Positions 20,346-33,463 of a stretch of DNA of 64,000 nucleotides are shown in pieces (the stretch's first letter is position 1; each line of letters begins with the position of its first letter). A program made the translations under genes and the position numbers. Origin of the DNA: Anoxybacteroides voinovskiense (GTDB taxonomy: Bacteria; Bacillota; Bacilli; Bacillales; Anoxybacillaceae); NCBI RefSeq assembly GCF_014196205.1, contig NZ_JACIDE010000002.1, positions 151,819-215,818 on the forward strand. Direction: 5' to 3'. The notes beneath the pieces are model-generated. The model was not told the origin of the DNA. It saw only the letters and a program-made list of their open reading frames with translations, and made no database searches.

Positions 20346-21494
20346 TTGAAGTATATTAGTTTATTAGGTGCGAGCGGCTCGATTGGAAAGCAGACGCTAG
20401 ATGTCATTGATGCGCACCGAGAAAAATTTCGCCTCATCGCTTTATCCGTCGGGAAAAATGTAGAAGCGGCGAAACAAGCGATTGACCAATTTCAGCCCGA
20501 ACTTGTTGCGGTCGCTGATTGGCAGGCGTTTTCTGCACTGCGTGCGGAATATAACGGAAAAGCGAAAATCGTCGCTGGCGACGAAGGATTGATTGAAGTT
20601 GCTACCCATCCAAAAGCGGATATGGTAGTGAATGCGGTTGTCGGCAGCATTGGACTTGTGCCGACATTAAAGGCCATCGAAGCGGGCAAGACGATTGCCA
20701 TAGCAAACAAAGAAACGCTTGTGACAGCAGGTCATATTGTCACAGAAGCAGCGAACAAACATGACGTGGCGCTTCTTCCCGTCGATAGCGAACATTCCGC
20801 GATTTTTCAATGTTTGCAAGGAGAACAGCCGAAAACGATTGAGAAAATTATTTTAACGGCGTCAGGCGGAAGTTTCCGCGACCGAACACGCGAACAGCTT
20901 CGCCATGTAACAGTCGAAGAGGCGCTTCGCCATCCAAACTGGTCGATGGGAGCAAAAATTACGATTGATTCGGCGACGATGATGAATAAAGGGCTTGAAG
21001 TCATTGAAGCGCACTGGCTCTTTCAGTTGCCATATGAACAAATTGATGTATTGTTACATAGGGAAAGCATCGTTCATTCGCTCGTTCAGTTTCACGACAG
21101 CAGCATCATCGCCCAACTTGGAACACCGGATATGCGCGTCCCGATTCAATATGCGCTCACCTACCCTGACCGACTAGAAGTAAAAGGCGCAAAAAAGCTA
21201 CATTTAGCAGAAGTCGGGAAGCTTCATTTCGAAGCAGTTGATTTTGACCGTTACCGTTGTTTACAATTTGCATATGAGGCAGGAAAAAAGGGCGGTTCGT
21301 TGCCGACGGTGTTGAACGCGGCGAACGAGGAAGCGGTGGCGGCGTTTTTAAGCGGGCGCATATCGTTTTTAATGATTGAAGAGCTCATTGAACGGGCGTT
21401 AGCGCAGCATACAATCATTCATCAACCGACGCTTGATGACATTCGAGCTGTTGACGAAGAAACGCGCCGCTATATCCAGTCACTATTAACATAA
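20346..21494 (+). CDS. dxr: 1-deoxy-D-xylulose 5-phosphate reductoisomerase
   Basis: A 382-residue MEP-pathway enzyme that turns DXP into MEP with NADPH and a divalent metal. I place the start at TTG 20346 because GGGAGTGA (20333-20340) is the ribosome site and because the N-terminus then reads [19 protein letters not shown], as in the family. Other motifs: [22 protein letters not shown] and [19 protein letters not shown] (in part). A GTG at 20331 or 20337 would add up to five residues. Confidence 0.95.
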   Translation: MKYISLLGASGSIGKQTLDVIDAHREKFRLIALSVGKNVEAAKQAIDQFQPELVAVADWQAFSALRAEYNGKAKIVAGDEGLIEVATHPKADMVVNAVVGSIGLVPTLKAIEAGKTIAIANKETLVTAGHIVTEAANKHDVALLPVDSEHSAIFQCLQGEQPKTIEKIILTASGGSFRDRTREQLRHVTVEEALRHPNWSMGAKITIDSATMMNKGLEVIEAHWLFQLPYEQIDVLLHRESIVHSLVQFHDSSIIAQLGTPDMRVPIQYALTYPDRLEVKGAKKLHLAEVGKLHFEAVDFDRYRCLQFAYEAGKKGGSLPTVLNAANEEAVAAFLSGRISFLMIEELIERALAQHTIIHQPTLDDIRAVDEETRRYIQSLLT

Positions 21495-21509
21495 AGGGTG
21501 GTTGAAAAT

Positions 21510-22778
21510 TTGAACACGTTAAATACAGTTATTGCGTTTGTCGCCATTTTCGGGGCGCTCGTGTTTTTTCACGAACTTGGGCATTTAATTTTTGCGAAGC
21601 GCGCTGGCATTTTATGTCGGGAGTTTGCCGTTGGGTTTGGTCCAAAAGTGTTTTCATTCAAATGGGGGGAAACGGTCTATACGATTCGATTACTTCCGTT
21701 AGGCGGATTTGTCCGCATGGCTGGTGAAGACCCAGAAATGATTGAAGTAAAGCCAGGGCAAATCGTCGGATTAGAATTCGACCGAGACGGCAATGTGAAC
21801 AAAATTATTATCAATCATAAAGACGAATATCCAGAGGCGAAAATCATTGAAGTGGAGCAAGCCGATTTAGAGCATGGCATGTACATTACTGGCTACGAAG
21901 ATGAGGACGGAGAGCGGCTCGTTCGCTTTTCAGTGAGCGAACCAGCGTTCTTTGTGCACGATCATCAAGAAATTCAAATTGCGCCGTACCACCGCCAATT
22001 TGTTTCAAAAACGCTCGGGCAGCGGGCGCTAGCTATTTTCGCAGGACCGTTAGCTAATTTCGTCTTAGCGTTTGCTGTGTTCGTGCTCATCGGTTTATTG
22101 CAAGGCTATCCGGTCGATAAACCGATTATCGGGGAGTTAACAAAAGAAGGGGCGGCACGCGAAGCCGGCCTAAAGCAAGGGGACGTCGTGCTGTCGATTG
22201 ATAATGAGCCAGTGACGACATGGACAGAAGTCGTTGAAATTATTCGCGCCCATCCAGAAGAAAAACTCATGTTTACGATTCAGCGGGATGGGAAATCATT
22301 AGATATTCCTGTAACTCCAGAAGCGAAACAAGTCCAGGGAGAAACGATCGGCTTAATTGGCGTCTATGGCCCGATGGAAAAATCGGTAGTCGGCTCGTTT
22401 AAACAAGGGGCATTAGAAACGTACTATTGGACAAAACAAATTGTTGTTGGCATCGGCCATTTAATTACCGGGCAATTTTCGCTTGATATGCTATCAGGGC
22501 CGGTCGGCATTGCCGTATCGACAAACAAAGTCGCCCAATCCGGCATTTATTACGTCATGAAATGGGGCGCGATTTTAAGCATTAACCTCGGGATTGTGAA
22601 TTTGTTGCCGCTTCCAGCATTAGACGGTGGACGGTTAATGTTTTTTGCGCTTGAAGCGTTGCGCGGCAAGCCGATTGACCGGCAAAAAGAAGGCATGGTT
22701 CATTTTATCGGCTTTGCGTTATTAATGCTACTTATGTTAGTGGTGACATGGAACGACATTCAAAAATTTTTCTTGTAA
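21510..22778 (+). CDS. rasP: Site-2 intramembrane metalloprotease RasP
   Basis: A 422-residue RseP/S2P family protease. The zinc motif HELGH is in [11 protein letters not shown] near the N-terminus, a PDZ domain lies around 190-290, and the third metal ligand is in [11 protein letters not shown]. In Bacillus RasP cuts anti-sigma factors such as RsiW and also FtsL and signal peptides. TTG 21510 is chosen because AAAGGGTGG (21493-21501) precedes it and the N-terminus then aligns with B. subtilis RasP. Confidence 0.95.
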   Translation: MNTLNTVIAFVAIFGALVFFHELGHLIFAKRAGILCREFAVGFGPKVFSFKWGETVYTIRLLPLGGFVRMAGEDPEMIEVKPGQIVGLEFDRDGNVNKIIINHKDEYPEAKIIEVEQADLEHGMYITGYEDEDGERLVRFSVSEPAFFVHDHQEIQIAPYHRQFVSKTLGQRALAIFAGPLANFVLAFAVFVLIGLLQGYPVDKPIIGELTKEGAAREAGLKQGDVVLSIDNEPVTTWTEVVEIIRAHPEEKLMFTIQRDGKSLDIPVTPEAKQVQGETIGLIGVYGPMEKSVVGSFKQGALETYYWTKQIVVGIGHLITGQFSLDMLSGPVGIAVSTNKVAQSGIYYVMKWGAILSINLGIVNLLPLPALDGGRLMFFALEALRGKPIDRQKEGMVHFIGFALLMLLMLVVTWNDIQKFFL

Positions 22779-22791
22779 GAGGTGCACGAAG

Positions 22792-24498
22792 ATGAGACAA
22801 AGTCAGTCGTTTATTCCAACGCTACGCGAAATACCAGCGGATGCAGAAGTAAAAAGCCACCAGCTATTGCTAAGGGCTGGGTTTATTCGGCAAAGCGCGA
22901 GCGGCGTATATACGTTTTTGCCGCTCGGTCAGCGTGTCTTACAAAAGGTAGAAGCGATTATTCGCGAAGAAATGAATCGGGCGGGCGCGATTGAATTGCT
23001 TATGCCAGCGCTTCAGCAAGCGGAGCTTTGGCAAGAATCTGGTCGTTGGTATTCGTACGGACCAGAGCTTATGCGCTTAAAAGACCGCCACGACCGCGAT
23101 TTTGCGCTCGGCCCGACACATGAAGAAGTCATTACTGCGCTTGTACGAGACGAAGTACGAACATATAAAAAACTACCGCTGACGTTATATCAAATTCAGA
23201 CGAAATTTCGTGATGAAAAACGTCCGCGCTTTGGGTTGTTGCGTGGCCGTGAATTTATTATGAAAGATGCGTATTCGTTTCATACGTCAAAAGAAAGTTT
23301 AGATGACGTATACAACAAAATGTACGAGGCATATTCGAATATTTTCCGCCGCTGCGGTTTGAATTTCCGTGCGGTAATCGCTGATTCAGGGGCAATTGGT
23401 GGAAAAGATACACATGAATTTATGGTATTGTCTGAAATCGGAGAAGATACAATCGCATATTCCGATGCGTCCGATTATGCAGCCAATATTGAAATGGCCC
23501 CAGTCGTAACGACATACGAAAAAAGTGATGAGCCAATTCGTTCCCTAGAAAAAGTGCATACGCCAACGCAAAAAACAATTGAAGAAGTGTCGGCATTTTT
23601 ACAAGTCGCGCCGGAAAAATGCATTAAGTCGTTATTGTTTAAAGTAGATGACCGTTACGTCTTAGTGCTCGTCCGCGGCGACCATGAGGCGAACGACGTG
23701 AAAGTAAAAAATGTGTTTGAAGCATCGGTTGTTGAACTCGCATCGCCAGAAGAAACGAAAGAAGTGATGCGTTGCTCTGTTGGGTCGCTTGGACCGATTG
23801 GGGTGGATGAATCTGTTACCGTTATTGCCGACTATGCGGTGCAAGCAATCGTCAATGGCGTATGCGGGGCGAATGAAGAAGGCTACCACTATATCGGCGT
23901 GAACCCAGACCGCGATTTTCACGTATCGCAATATACCGATCTACGCTTTATTCAAGAAGGTGATCCGTCGCCGGATGGAAAAGGAACGATTCGCTTTGCG
24001 CGCGGAATTGAAGTCGGACATGTGTTCAAACTAGGCACGCGCTATAGCGAAGCGATGAATGCTACGTATCTTGATGAAAATGGTCGTATGCAAACGATGA
24101 TTATGGGCTGCTACGGCATCGGTGTTTCTCGTTTACTTGCTGCGATTGCCGAGCAATTTGGCGACGAAAACGGGCTTGTTTGGCCAGCAGCGGTTGCACC
24201 GTTCCATGTTCATCTCATTTCGGTGAACCCGAAAAACGATGAACAGCGTGAACTAGCAGAGGAATGGTACGAAAAATTAGGACAAGCAGGACTCGAAGTG
24301 CTGTACGACGACCGTCCAGAACGTCCAGGCGTGAAATTTGCCGATAGCGATTTAATCGGAATTCCAGTTCGTGTTACCGTCGGAAAACGCGCCGGTGAAG
24401 GCATTGTGGAAGTAAAGGTGCGACAAACAGGGGAATCAATGGAAGTACATGTAAATGAACTAGTCGAAACAGTAAACCGTCTATTACAGTCATCGTAA
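22792..24498 (+). CDS. proS: Prolyl-tRNA synthetase (bacterial type)
   Basis: A 568-residue class II synthetase. Motif 1 lies around [14 protein letters not shown], motif 2 at [17 protein letters not shown], the insertion (editing) domain about 220-400, and motif 3 at [13 protein letters not shown], followed by the anticodon-binding domain. The editing domain marks the bacterial form, which hydrolyses Ala-tRNA-Pro. It follows rasP by 13 bases, as in Bacillus. Confidence 0.97.
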   Translation: MRQSQSFIPTLREIPADAEVKSHQLLLRAGFIRQSASGVYTFLPLGQRVLQKVEAIIREEMNRAGAIELLMPALQQAELWQESGRWYSYGPELMRLKDRHDRDFALGPTHEEVITALVRDEVRTYKKLPLTLYQIQTKFRDEKRPRFGLLRGREFIMKDAYSFHTSKESLDDVYNKMYEAYSNIFRRCGLNFRAVIADSGAIGGKDTHEFMVLSEIGEDTIAYSDASDYAANIEMAPVVTTYEKSDEPIRSLEKVHTPTQKTIEEVSAFLQVAPEKCIKSLLFKVDDRYVLVLVRGDHEANDVKVKNVFEASVVELASPEETKEVMRCSVGSLGPIGVDESVTVIADYAVQAIVNGVCGANEEGYHYIGVNPDRDFHVSQYTDLRFIQEGDPSPDGKGTIRFARGIEVGHVFKLGTRYSEAMNATYLDENGRMQTMIMGCYGIGVSRLLAAIAEQFGDENGLVWPAAVAPFHVHLISVNPKNDEQRELAEEWYEKLGQAGLEVLYDDRPERPGVKFADSDLIGIPVRVTVGKRAGEGIVEVKVRQTGESMEVHVNELVETVNRLLQSS

Positions 24499-24503
24499 AC
24501 GTA

Positions 24504-24532
24504 AAGGGCTGATTCCTTCTAGGACAGCCCTT
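24504..24532 (+). terminator. Hairpin between proS and polC
   Basis: AAGGGCTG (24504-24511) pairs with CAGCCCTT (24525-24532). There is no T-run, so it may only be a weak terminator or a 3'-end stabiliser. Confidence 0.4.
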
Positions 24533-24561
24533 CTGCTCATTCCAATTGAGAGGGGAAACGC

Positions 24562-27500
24562 ATGTTAACAAACGAGCAAAAACAACGGTTTCGCGTGTTA
24601 TTAGAGCAACTCGATTTGACGTCTGATGAACTAGTTCCGTATTTTTCAGGCGCTGGGATAGAAAAATTAGTCATTGAGAAAGAAAAACGATGCTGGCATT
24701 TTTATTTTTTACTGCCGCGCATTTTGCCGGCACGCGTGTACGAACTTTTTACCGAACGGCTTGGGCAAGCGTTTCGGCACATTGCGACGGTAAAGCATAC
24801 TATTCAAACGACGGATACATCATTTACAGCAGCCGATGTCCACGATTATTGGCCGCTTTGTTTACGGTCGTTAGAAGATATGTCATCTCCGCTTCTTCTG
24901 CTCCTTCAAGAGCAGCTTCCAACGGTACAAGGCAATAAAATGATTGTGACGGCGCGCAACGAAGCGGAGGCGCTAGCGGTAAAGCGCCGATTTGCGGAAA
25001 AATTGCCGGAAATATATGAAACGTTCGGCTTTCCATTGCTTCGGCTAGAAACGGAAGTGAAGCACTCGGAACAAGCGTATGAACAATTTTTGGCGCAAAA
25101 ACAGCAAGAAGACGAAGCGCGGGCGTTCGCGGCGTTAGCGGAAATGACGGCAAGAAGTGAAACGGCGAAAGAGTCCGTGCCGGAACCGTCAGGACCGCTT
25201 GTCATCGGGTATCCGATTCGTGAGGAAGAGGAAGTGCGCACGCTTGATAGCATTATTGAAGAAGAAAAGCGCGTCGTCGTTCAAGGGTATATTTTCGAGG
25301 CGGAAGTAAAAGAGTTAAAAAGCGGTCGTTCGCTATTAACGTTTAAAATGACCGATTACACGAACTCGATTTTAGTGAAAATGTTCTCGCGTGACAAAGA
25401 AGACGTCGCACTAATGGAAAAAATAAAAAAAGGCATGTGGGTGAAAGTGCGCGGAAGCGTGCAAAACGATACGTTCGTGCGCGACTTAGTACTATTAGCG
25501 AACGATGTCAATGAAATCAAGCCGAAAGAGCGGGAAGATACGGCGGAGGAGAAACGGGTAGAGCTTCATTTGCACACCCCAATGAGTCAAATGGATGCAG
25601 TCACGTCGGTCACCAAGCTGATTGAACAAGCGAAAAAATGGGGGCATCCGGCGATTGCTGTTACGGACCATGCGGTTGTGCAATCATTTCCTGAGGCGTA
25701 TAGCGCTGCAAAAAAATACGGCATGAAAGTGTTATATGGGGTGGAAGCGAACATCGTCGATGACGGTGTCCCGATCGCTTACAACGAAGCGCACCGCTTG
25801 CTTACGGACGATACGTTTGTAGTGTTTGACGTTGAAACGACTGGACTATCTGCCGTATATAATACGATTATTGAATTAGCTGCCGTCAAAATCAAAGACG
25901 GCGAGATTATTGACCGGTTTACGTCATTCGCAAATCCACACCATCCGCTCTCGATTACGACGATCGAATTAACGGGAATTACGGATGAGATGGTGAAAGA
26001 TGCACCGGATGTCGAAGAGGTATTGCAAACGTTTTATGACTGGATCGGTGACAGTGTGCTTGTGGCACATAACGCGGGCTTTGATATCGGCTTTTTTAAC
26101 GCCGGTTTGAAAAAAATTGGCATTCCGCGCGTCACGAATCCGGTGATCGACACGCTAGAACTTGCCCGATTTTTATATCCAGAGCTAAAAAACCATCGCT
26201 TAAATACCCTTTGTAAAAAGTTTGACATTGAATTAACACAACATCACCGCGCCATTTACGATGCAGAGGCGACAGGGCATTTATTGATGCGAATGCTGAA
26301 AGATGCACAAGAAAAAGGAATATTGTACCACGATGAATTAAACGAGCGCTCTCGCCAAGAAACGGCGTATCAGCGTTCTCGTCCGTTCCATGTGACGCTG
26401 CTTGCGCAAAACGAGGTTGGCTTAAAAAACTTATTTAAGCTCGTTTCGTTAGCGCACGTGCAATATTTTTATCGCGTGCCGCGCATTCCGCGTTCGGTGT
26501 TGCAACAACATCGAGAAGGAATTTTAATCGGGTCCGGTTGCGACAAAGGGGAAGTGTTTGAGCAAGTCATGCAAAAATCGCTAGAAGAAGTAGAGGAAGT
26601 GGCGAAGTTTTACGACTTTTTAGAAGTTCATCCGCCGGCGGTTTACGAACCGCTTATTGAGATGGACTATGTGAAAGACGAGGAGACGCTAAAAGAAGTG
26701 ATTCGTAACATCGTCTTGCTTGGCGAAAAGCTCAACATCCCAGTCGTGGCGACGGGAAATGTCCATTATTTGCATCCGGAGGATAAAATTTACCGAAAAA
26801 TTTTAATTCATTCGCAAGCGGGGGCGAATCCGCTGAATCGCCACGCGTTGCCGGACGTCTATTTCCGCACGACAAATGAAATGTTAGAGGCGTTTTCGTT
26901 TCTCGGAGAAGCGAAAGCGAAAGAAATTGTCGTGACGAACACAAACAAAATTGCGGACTTAATCGAAGAAGTAAAGCCGATTAAAGATGAGCTATATACG
27001 CCGCGCATTGAAGGGGCGGACGAAGAAATTCGCGAAATGAGCTACCGGCGGGCGAAAGAAATATATGGCGATCCGTTGCCGGAAATTGTCGAGAAGCGGT
27101 TAGAAAAAGAATTAAAAAGCATTATCGGCCACGGGTTTGCCGTCATTTATTTAATTTCGCATAAGCTAGTGAAAAAGTCGCTCGATGACGGCTACCTTGT
27201 CGGTTCGCGCGGTTCGGTCGGCTCGTCGTTTGTGGCAACGATGACGGAAATTACAGAAGTAAACCCGCTTCCGCCGCATTACGTATGCCCAAGCTGCAAA
27301 CATTCCGAGTTTTTCAACGACGGCTCGGTCGGTTCAGGATTTGATTTGCCGGATAAAGATTGTCCGAAATGCGGCACGAAATATAAAAAAGACGGCCACG
27401 ATATCCCGTTTGAAACGTTTTTAGGCTTTAAAGGGGATAAAGTACCAGATATTGATTTAAACTTCTCTGGTGAGTATCAGCCGCGGGCTCATAACTACAC

Positions 27501-28866
27501 GAAAGTGCTGTTTGGCGAAGACAACGTCTATCGTGCAGGAACGATTGGCACTGTTGCGGATAAAACAGCGTACGGGTTTGTTAAAGGGTATGCAAGCGAT
27601 TTAAATTTAACGTTGCGCGGAGCGGAAATTGACCGTCTAGCCGCGGGGTGCACCGGCGTGAAACGGACGACAGGACAACATCCAGGCGGCATTATCGTCG
27701 TGCCGGACTACATGGACATTTACGATTTTACGCCGATTCAATATCCAGCAGATGCAACAAACGCGGAATGGCGAACGACGCATTTTGATTTCCATTCGAT
27801 TCACGACAATTTGCTAAAGCTTGATATTCTCGGCCACGACGACCCGACGGTGATTCGGATGCTGCAAGATTTAAGCGGCATTGACCCGAAAACCATTCCG
27901 ACGGACGACCCGGAAGTGATGAAAATTTTCAGCGGCACGGAATCGCTTGGCGTCACGCCGGAGCAAATTATGTGCAATGTCGGCACGCTTGGCATTCCGG
28001 AATTCGGAACAAGGTTTGTCCGGCAGATGTTAGAAGATACAAAACCAAAAACATTTTCAGAGCTTGTGCAAATTTCCGGCCTTTCGCACGGCACAGACGT
28101 ATGGCTTGGCAATGCACAAGAACTAATTCAAAACGGAACGTGTACCTTGTCGGAAGTTATCGGCTGCCGCGACGATATTATGGTGTATTTAATTTATCGC
28201 GGCTTAGAGCCATCGCTAGCGTTTAAAATTATGGAATCCGTCCGGAAAGGAAAAGGACTCACCCCAGAATTCGAAGAAGAAATGCGCAAACACAACGTAC
28301 CAGAATGGTATATCGAATCATGCAAAAAAATTAAGTATATGTTTCCGAAGGCGCACGCAGCTGCGTACGTCTTAATGGCAGTGCGCATTGCGTATTTTAA
28401 AGTGCATCATCCGCTATTGTATTACGCGTCCTATTTTACCGTACGGGCGGAAGATTTTGATTTAGATGCGATGGTGAAAGGGTCAGCCGCCATTCGCAAG
28501 CGCATCGAAGAAATTAATGCCAAAGGGTTAGATGCGACCGCAAAAGAGAAAAACTTGCTCACGGTGCTAGAAATCGCCTTAGAAATGTGCGAGCGCGGCT
28601 TCTCGTTTAAAAATATTGACCTATACCGTTCGCAAGCAACGGAATTTATCATCGACGGTAACTCGCTCATTCCGCCGTTTAATGCTATTCCGGGGCTCGG
28701 AGAAAACGTTGCGTTAAACATTGTTCGCGCTCGCGAAGAAGGAGAATTTCTATCAAAAGAAGACTTACAGCAGCGCGGGAAAGTATCGAAAACGATTTTA
28801 GAGTATTTAGAAAGTCGCGGCTGCCTTGACTCACTGCCGGACCATAACCAACTTTCGTTATTCTAG
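24562..28866 (+). CDS. polC: DNA polymerase III subunit alpha, Gram-positive PolC
   Basis: A 1434-residue replicative polymerase (B. subtilis PolC is about 1437). Domains in order: N-terminal domain, OB fold (about 225-310), PHP domain ([15 protein letters not shown] from about 333), inserted 3'-5' exonuclease (FDVETTGLS near 422), zinc-binding Cys motif (CPSCK...CPKCG near 909-930), catalytic palm with [11 protein letters not shown] near 962 and LDILGHDDP near 1087, and a helix-hairpin-helix C-terminus. The intact exonuclease indicates proofreading within the polymerase chain. Confidence 0.98.
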   Translation: MLTNEQKQRFRVLLEQLDLTSDELVPYFSGAGIEKLVIEKEKRCWHFYFLLPRILPARVYELFTERLGQAFRHIATVKHTIQTTDTSFTAADVHDYWPLCLRSLEDMSSPLLLLLQEQLPTVQGNKMIVTARNEAEALAVKRRFAEKLPEIYETFGFPLLRLETEVKHSEQAYEQFLAQKQQEDEARAFAALAEMTARSETAKESVPEPSGPLVIGYPIREEEEVRTLDSIIEEEKRVVVQGYIFEAEVKELKSGRSLLTFKMTDYTNSILVKMFSRDKEDVALMEKIKKGMWVKVRGSVQNDTFVRDLVLLANDVNEIKPKEREDTAEEKRVELHLHTPMSQMDAVTSVTKLIEQAKKWGHPAIAVTDHAVVQSFPEAYSAAKKYGMKVLYGVEANIVDDGVPIAYNEAHRLLTDDTFVVFDVETTGLSAVYNTIIELAAVKIKDGEIIDRFTSFANPHHPLSITTIELTGITDEMVKDAPDVEEVLQTFYDWIGDSVLVAHNAGFDIGFFNAGLKKIGIPRVTNPVIDTLELARFLYPELKNHRLNTLCKKFDIELTQHHRAIYDAEATGHLLMRMLKDAQEKGILYHDELNERSRQETAYQRSRPFHVTLLAQNEVGLKNLFKLVSLAHVQYFYRVPRIPRSVLQQHREGILIGSGCDKGEVFEQVMQKSLEEVEEVAKFYDFLEVHPPAVYEPLIEMDYVKDEETLKEVIRNIVLLGEKLNIPVVATGNVHYLHPEDKIYRKILIHSQAGANPLNRHALPDVYFRTTNEMLEAFSFLGEAKAKEIVVTNTNKIADLIEEVKPIKDELYTPRIEGADEEIREMSYRRAKEIYGDPLPEIVEKRLEKELKSIIGHGFAVIYLISHKLVKKSLDDGYLVGSRGSVGSSFVATMTEITEVNPLPPHYVCPSCKHSEFFNDGSVGSGFDLPDKDCPKCGTKYKKDGHDIPFETFLGFKGDKVPDIDLNFSGEYQPRAHNYTKVLFGEDNVYRAGTIGTVADKTAYGFVKGYASDLNLTLRGAEIDRLAAGCTGVKRTTGQHPGGIIVVPDYMDIYDFTPIQYPADATNAEWRTTHFDFHSIHDNLLKLDILGHDDPTVIRMLQDLSGIDPKTIPTDDPEVMKIFSGTESLGVTPEQIMCNVGTLGIPEFGTRFVRQMLEDTKPKTFSELVQISGLSHGTDVWLGNAQELIQNGTCTLSEVIGCRDDIMVYLIYRGLEPSLAFKIMESVRKGKGLTPEFEEEMRKHNVPEWYIESCKKIKYMFPKAHAAAYVLMAVRIAYFKVHHPLLYYASYFTVRAEDFDLDAMVKGSAAIRKRIEEINAKGLDATAKEKNLLTVLEIALEMCERGFSFKNIDLYRSQATEFIIDGNSLIPPFNAIPGLGENVALNIVRAREEGEFLSKEDLQQRGKVSKTILEYLESRGCLDSLPDHNQLSLF

Positions 28867-28875
28867 TCTGACCGG

Positions 28876-28904
28876 TTGAAAAATATTTTCCAATATGTTA
28901 TAGT
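28876..28904 (+). promoter_or_regulatory. Predicted sigma-A promoter of the rimP-nusA-infB operon
   Basis: TTGAAA (28876-28881), 17-base spacer, TATAGT (28899-28904). It starts 10 bases after the polC stop. This is one of the best promoter matches in the window. Confidence 0.7.
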
Positions 28905-28937
28905 TTTAGGGGAAATGGTGAAGATAATCGGTAAGAG

Positions 28938-28959
28938 AAGAGTGGGGAAACCCACTCTT
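28938..28959 (+). promoter_or_regulatory. Leader hairpin upstream of rimP
   Basis: AAGAGTGGG (28938-28946) pairs with CCCACTCTT (28951-28959) around GAAA, a GNRA tetraloop. It follows the predicted promoter by about 30 bases and lacks a T-run. It could be an attenuator or a NusA-sensitive pause element in the leader of the operon that encodes NusA (inference), or the polC terminator. Confidence 0.5.
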
Positions 28960-29024
28960 TCGCATTGATTGGCTATATTTCCGCTCGTTAACAAATGATT
29001 TTCTCGAAGTGTAGGAGGGAAAAA

Positions 29025-29498
29025 ATGGGCAAAAAGGTAACAGAAGTCGTCGAAGAACTAGTCGTGCCAATTCTTGACGATATGGACCTTGAATTAGTCG
29101 ATATTGAGTATGTAAAAGAGGGAAAAAATTGGTTTTTGCGAGTGTTCATCGACTCAGAAGAAGGAATTGATATTGAGCAATGCGGCGTTGTCAGCGAAAA
29201 ATTAAGCGAAAAATTAGACGCTGTTGACCCGATTCCATATAACTACTTTTTGGAAGTATCTTCTCCAGGAGCAGAACGCCCGTTAAAGAAAGCGAAAGAT
29301 TTTGAGCGAGCCGTCGGGAAAAACGTATATATTAAAACATACGAACCAATTGAAGGAGAAAAAGAGTTCGAAGGCGAATTGACAAACTTTGATGGCCAAA
29401 CGGTCACCGTTACCGTCAAGCAAAAAACGCGCCGAAAATCGATTGACATTCCATTCGAAAAAATTGCAAGCGCAAGGCTTGCTGTGATCTTTTTCTAA
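29025..29498 (+). CDS. rimP: Ribosome maturation factor RimP
   Basis: A 157-residue RimP needed for 30S assembly. The start is ATG 29025, behind TAGGAGGG; the in-frame ATG 30 bases earlier has no site. Conserved blocks are [23 protein letters not shown] and [14 protein letters not shown], followed by a C-terminal SH3-like barrel. It is the first gene of the classic rimP-nusA-ylxR-ylxQ-infB operon. Confidence 0.96.
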   Translation: MGKKVTEVVEELVVPILDDMDLELVDIEYVKEGKNWFLRVFIDSEEGIDIEQCGVVSEKLSEKLDAVDPIPYNYFLEVSSPGAERPLKKAKDFERAVGKNVYIKTYEPIEGEKEFEGELTNFDGQTVTVTVKQKTRRKSIDIPFEKIASARLAVIFF

Positions 29499-29525
29499 TT
29501 GTTCGAAAAGGGGGATTTTCGTTTC

Positions 29526-30671
29526 ATGAATACGCAACTATTAGACGCGTTAGCCGCGCTTGTGAAAGAAAAAGGCATTAGCCAAGACGTGCTCGTTGAA
29601 GCGATTGAAGCGGCGATTATCTCGGCATATAAACGCAACTTTGGTCAAGCGCAAAACGTGCGCGTCGACTTCAACATCGAAACAGGCACGATTCGAGTAT
29701 TTGCTCGCAAGGAAGTCGTCGAAGAAGTATACGACTCCCGCCTAGAAATCTCACTCGACGAAGCCCGCCTCATCAATCCAAACTACCAAGTAGGCGACGT
29801 TGTCGAGATGGAAGTCACACCAAAAGATTTCGGCCGCATTGCTGCACAAACCGCGAAACAAGTCGTCACCCAACGCGTGCGCGAAGCAGAGCGCGGCGTT
29901 ATTTATGCGGAGTTTATCGACCGCGAAGAAGACATTATGACAGGCATCGTTCAACGAGTCGACCCGCGCTATGCATATGTCAGCCTTGGCAAAGTCGAGG
30001 CATTGCTTCCGGTCAGCGAACAAATGCCAAACGAAACATATAAACCGCACGACCGACTCAAAGTGTTTATTACGAAAGTAGAAAAAACGACAAAAGGGCC
30101 ACAAATTTTCGTCTCCCGTACGCACCCTGGGTTATTAAAACGCTTGTTTGAACTAGAAGTGCCAGAAATTTATGATGGGACAGTAGAAATTAAATCGATT
30201 GCTCGCGAAGCCGGCGACCGCTCGAAAATTTCCGTCCACTCGGACAATCCAGAAGTCGACCCAGTCGGCGCTTGCGTCGGACCAAAAGGGCAACGCGTGC
30301 AAGCGGTCGTTGATGAATTAAAAGGAGAAAAAATCGATATCGTCCGTTGGTCGGATGACCCAATCGAATTTGTCGCAAACGCATTAAGCCCAGCGAAAGT
30401 GCTGCGCGTCATCGTTAACGAAGCAGAGCGGGCAACGACGGTCATCGTGCCGGACTACCAGCTATCGCTCGCAATTGGAAAGCGGGGACAAAACGCTCGG
30501 TTAGCCGCGAAGCTAACGAACTGGAAAATCGACATTAAAAGCGAATCGGAAGCAAAACAACTCGGAATCGCTTACGAACCAGACACTTTGTTTGCTTCTT
30601 TTGAGCCATTAGGAAATAATGAAGAAGACATGAACCTAACATTCGATTTGCCAACAGAAGAAATCGAGTGA
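29526..30671 (+). CDS. nusA: Transcription termination/antitermination factor NusA
   Basis: A 381-residue NusA with an N-terminal RNA-polymerase-binding domain, an S1 domain (about 135-200) and two KH domains ([15 protein letters not shown] near 265 and [16 protein letters not shown] near 320). It lacks the C-terminal acidic repeats of enteric NusA, as is normal in Bacillus. ATG 29526 is chosen; the GGGGG site lies about 11 bases upstream. NusA modulates pausing and intrinsic termination. Confidence 0.96.
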   Translation: MNTQLLDALAALVKEKGISQDVLVEAIEAAIISAYKRNFGQAQNVRVDFNIETGTIRVFARKEVVEEVYDSRLEISLDEARLINPNYQVGDVVEMEVTPKDFGRIAAQTAKQVVTQRVREAERGVIYAEFIDREEDIMTGIVQRVDPRYAYVSLGKVEALLPVSEQMPNETYKPHDRLKVFITKVEKTTKGPQIFVSRTHPGLLKRLFELEVPEIYDGTVEIKSIAREAGDRSKISVHSDNPEVDPVGACVGPKGQRVQAVVDELKGEKIDIVRWSDDPIEFVANALSPAKVLRVIVNEAERATTVIVPDYQLSLAIGKRGQNARLAAKLTNWKIDIKSESEAKQLGIAYEPDTLFASFEPLGNNEEDMNLTFDLPTEEIE

Positions 30672-30683
30672 GGGGGGAACGGA

Positions 30684-30965
30684 ATGAAAAAAATTCCAAT
30701 GCGAAAATGTGTTGTAACGGGTGAAATGAAACCGAAAAAAGAAATGATTCGCATCGTTCGTTCCAAAGAAGGCGAAGTATCAATTGATCCGACCGGGAAA
30801 AAAGCTGGTCGCGGAGCCTACATCACGTTAGAGAAAGAATGTATTTTGCTCGCGAAAAAGAAAAAAGTATTGGCGCACCATTTAAAAGCAGAAATTAGCG
30901 ACGCGTTGTACGACGAACTGCTTCAACTCGCAGAAAAGGAGACAAACGCAGCGAATGAAAAATAA
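30684..30965 (+). CDS. ylxR: YlxR family RNA-binding protein
   Basis: A 93-residue DUF448 protein. The conserved start [21 protein letters not shown] and the middle segment GRGAYI are visible (as MRKCVVTGE and KAGRGAYI). It belongs to the nusA-infB operon, binds RNA in structural studies of homologues, and its cellular role is not settled. A GAGGGGGGAAC site precedes it. The 3' end overlaps ylxQ by 11 bases. Confidence 0.93.
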   Translation: MKKIPMRKCVVTGEMKPKKEMIRIVRSKEGEVSIDPTGKKAGRGAYITLEKECILLAKKKKVLAHHLKAEISDALYDELLQLAEKETNAANEK

Positions 30966-31269
30966 ATGGTCATCGTTGCTTGGACTAGCGACCCGAGCGC
31001 GCAAAGTCGTTTCTGGCGAAGAATTAGTCGTTAAAGAGATTCGCAGCGGGAGAGCGAAACTTGTGATTTTATCCGACGACGCATCGACTAATACGCGCAA
31101 AAAAATCGAGGATAAATGTACATCATACGAAATCCCGTTGCGCTATGCACCCGACCGCTACATGCTTGGGCAAGCGATCGGAAAAGACGCACGGGTAGTC
31201 GTCGCCGTCATCGACGATGGGTTTGCACAAACGTTAATGACGCTGTTCGACGAATCATTGTGGGGGTGA
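30955..31269 (+). CDS. ylxQ: L7Ae-family RNA-binding protein YlxQ
   Basis: A 104-residue L7Ae/L30e-like protein with [18 protein letters not shown] and [13 protein letters not shown]. Such proteins bind kink-turn RNA; in Bacillus YlxQ is associated with the translation operon but is not essential. The start overlaps the end of ylxR, so translation is coupled. It is 4 bases from infB. Confidence 0.93.
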   Translation: MKNKWSSLLGLATRARKVVSGEELVVKEIRSGRAKLVILSDDASTNTRKKIEDKCTSYEIPLRYAPDRYMLGQAIGKDARVVVAVIDDGFAQTLMTLFDESLWG

Positions 31270-31273
31270 ATCT

Positions 31274-33463
31274 ATGTCTAAAATCCGTGTATATGAATAC
31301 GCGAAAAAAAATAACGTTTCCAGTAAAGACATCATTCATAAGTTAAAAGAAATGAATATTGAAGTTTCCAATCATATGGCAACGCTCGAACCAGAAGTCA
31401 TCGCAAAACTTGATAGTATGTATAAAAAAGCTGAGCCGGCCAAAAAAAGCACGCCAAAGCCGCCAGTGAAAGAAAAACAAAACGTGACCGTGAAACCAAA
31501 AGGACTAGTCCCTGGGTTTGATGAAGACGAGGAAGAAGTCATCACAACAAAAGTACCGATTAAAAAAGCGGTGACGAAAAACAAGGAAGGAAAAAAACAC
31601 GACTTGCAAATCCAACAAAAAGAAAAGAAAATTTTCACAAACAAAAAGAACAAAAAACGAAACTATGAAGCGCCACAACAAGAAATACAAGTGAAAAAAG
31701 AAAAAGAGCTTCCGAAAAAAATCACGTTTGAAGGCTCATTAACGGTCGCTGAACTAGCGAAAAAACTAGGCAAACAGCCGTCAGAAATCATTAAAAAACT
31801 ATTCATGCTCGGCATTACGGCAACAATTAACCAAGACTTAGACAAAGATGCGATCGAGCTTATTTGCTCGGATTACGGAGTAGAAGTGGAAGAAAAAATC
31901 GTCATCGACGAAACAGATTTCGAGTCGCTTGAAATTGTCGATGATCCGGCTAATTTGATTGAGCGTCCACCGGTTGTGACAATCATGGGGCACGTCGACC
32001 ACGGAAAAACGACTCTTCTTGACTCAATTCGCAACTCGAAAGTAACCGCGCAAGAAGCGGGTGGCATTACGCAACATATCGGTGCTTACCAAGTAACCGT
32101 CAACAATAAGAAAATTACTTTCCTAGACACTCCTGGCCACGAAGCATTTACGACAATGCGGGCAAGGGGAGCGCAAGTAACGGATATCGTTATTCTCGTT
32201 GTTGCTGCGGACGACGGTGTCATGCCGCAAACGGTCGAAGCGATTAACCATGCGAAAGCAGCAAACGTGCCAATTATTGTCGCGGTGAACAAAATCGACA
32301 AACCGACGGCAAACCCAGACCGCGTCATGCAAGAATTAATGGAATACGAACTCGTTCCAGAAGAATGGGGCGGCGATACGATTTATTGCAAACTATCCGC
32401 TTTAACAGGAGAAGGTATTGACAACTTATTAGAAATGATTCTTCTCGTCAGTGAAATGGAAGAATTAAAAGCAAATCCAAACCGACGGGCGCTCGGAACG
32501 GTCATTGAAGCGAAGCTTGATAAAGGGCGTGGACCTGTCGCTACATTGCTTGTTCAAACAGGAACGTTGCACATCGGTGATCCGATTGTCGTCGGCAGCA
32601 CGTATGGCCGTGTGCGGGCGATGACAAACGATGTCGGCCGCCGCGTTAAAGAAGCAGGGCCGTCTACACCAGTCGAAATTACAGGGTTAAACGACGTGCC
32701 ACAAGCCGGCGACCGCTTTATGGTGTTTGAAGACGAGAAAAAAGCGCGACAAATTGGCGAAGCGCGCGCGCAAAAACAATTGCTTGAACAGCGCAGCGTC
32801 AAAACGCGTGTCAGCCTCGATGATTTATTCGAAAAAATTAAGCAAGGCGAAATGAAAGAGCTAAACATTATCGTCAAAGCGGACGTGCAAGGTTCTGTCG
32901 AAGCACTCGTTGCCGCTTTGCAAAAAATCGATATTGAAGGTGTGCGCGTCAAAATTATTCACTCTGGCGTCGGCGCGATTACGGAATACGATATTATGCT
33001 TGCCTCTGCTTCTAATGCGATCGTCATCGGCTTTAACGTTCGTCCGGATGCGAACGCCAAACGAGTGGCAGAATCCGAAAAAGTCGACATTCGTTTGCAC
33101 CGCATCATCTACAAAGTGATTGAAGAAATTGAAGCAGCGATGAAAGGGATGCTTGACCCAGAATACGAAGAAAAAGTCATCGGGCAAGCAGAAGTTCGGC
33201 AAACGTTTAAAGTATCGAAAGTTGGCACGATTGCCGGCTGCTATGTGACGGACGGAAAAATTACGCGCGACAGCAGCGTGCGCCTCATTCGCCAAGGGGT
33301 CGTCGTATATGAAGGACAAATCGACACATTAAAACGATTCAAAGACGATGTGAAAGAAGTCGCGCAAGGATATGAGTGCGGCGTGACGATTAAAAACTTC
33401 AACGACATTAAAGAAGGCGACGTTATCGAAGCGTATATTATGCAGGAAGTCGAGCGGAAATGA
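31274..33463 (+). CDS. infB: Translation initiation factor IF-2
   Basis: A 729-residue IF-2 with a basic, low-complexity N-terminal region rich in Lys and Gln (to about residue 150), then an IF2-N module, the GTPase domain (GHVDHGKTT near 239, [14 protein letters not shown]) and C-terminal domains II-IV that bind fMet-tRNA. A GGGGGTGAA site lies before ATG 31274. The in-frame Met/Val codons around residues 85-100 could serve as an internal start as in other IF-2 genes, but I see no strong site. Confidence 0.97.
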   Translation: MSKIRVYEYAKKNNVSSKDIIHKLKEMNIEVSNHMATLEPEVIAKLDSMYKKAEPAKKSTPKPPVKEKQNVTVKPKGLVPGFDEDEEEVITTKVPIKKAVTKNKEGKKHDLQIQQKEKKIFTNKKNKKRNYEAPQQEIQVKKEKELPKKITFEGSLTVAELAKKLGKQPSEIIKKLFMLGITATINQDLDKDAIELICSDYGVEVEEKIVIDETDFESLEIVDDPANLIERPPVVTIMGHVDHGKTTLLDSIRNSKVTAQEAGGITQHIGAYQVTVNNKKITFLDTPGHEAFTTMRARGAQVTDIVILVVAADDGVMPQTVEAINHAKAANVPIIVAVNKIDKPTANPDRVMQELMEYELVPEEWGGDTIYCKLSALTGEGIDNLLEMILLVSEMEELKANPNRRALGTVIEAKLDKGRGPVATLLVQTGTLHIGDPIVVGSTYGRVRAMTNDVGRRVKEAGPSTPVEITGLNDVPQAGDRFMVFEDEKKARQIGEARAQKQLLEQRSVKTRVSLDDLFEKIKQGEMKELNIIVKADVQGSVEALVAALQKIDIEGVRVKIIHSGVGAITEYDIMLASASNAIVIGFNVRPDANAKRVAESEKVDIRLHRIIYKVIEEIEAAMKGMLDPEYEEKVIGQAEVRQTFKVSKVGTIAGCYVTDGKITRDSSVRLIRQGVVVYEGQIDTLKRFKDDVKEVAQGYECGVTIKNFNDIKEGDVIEAYIMQEVERK

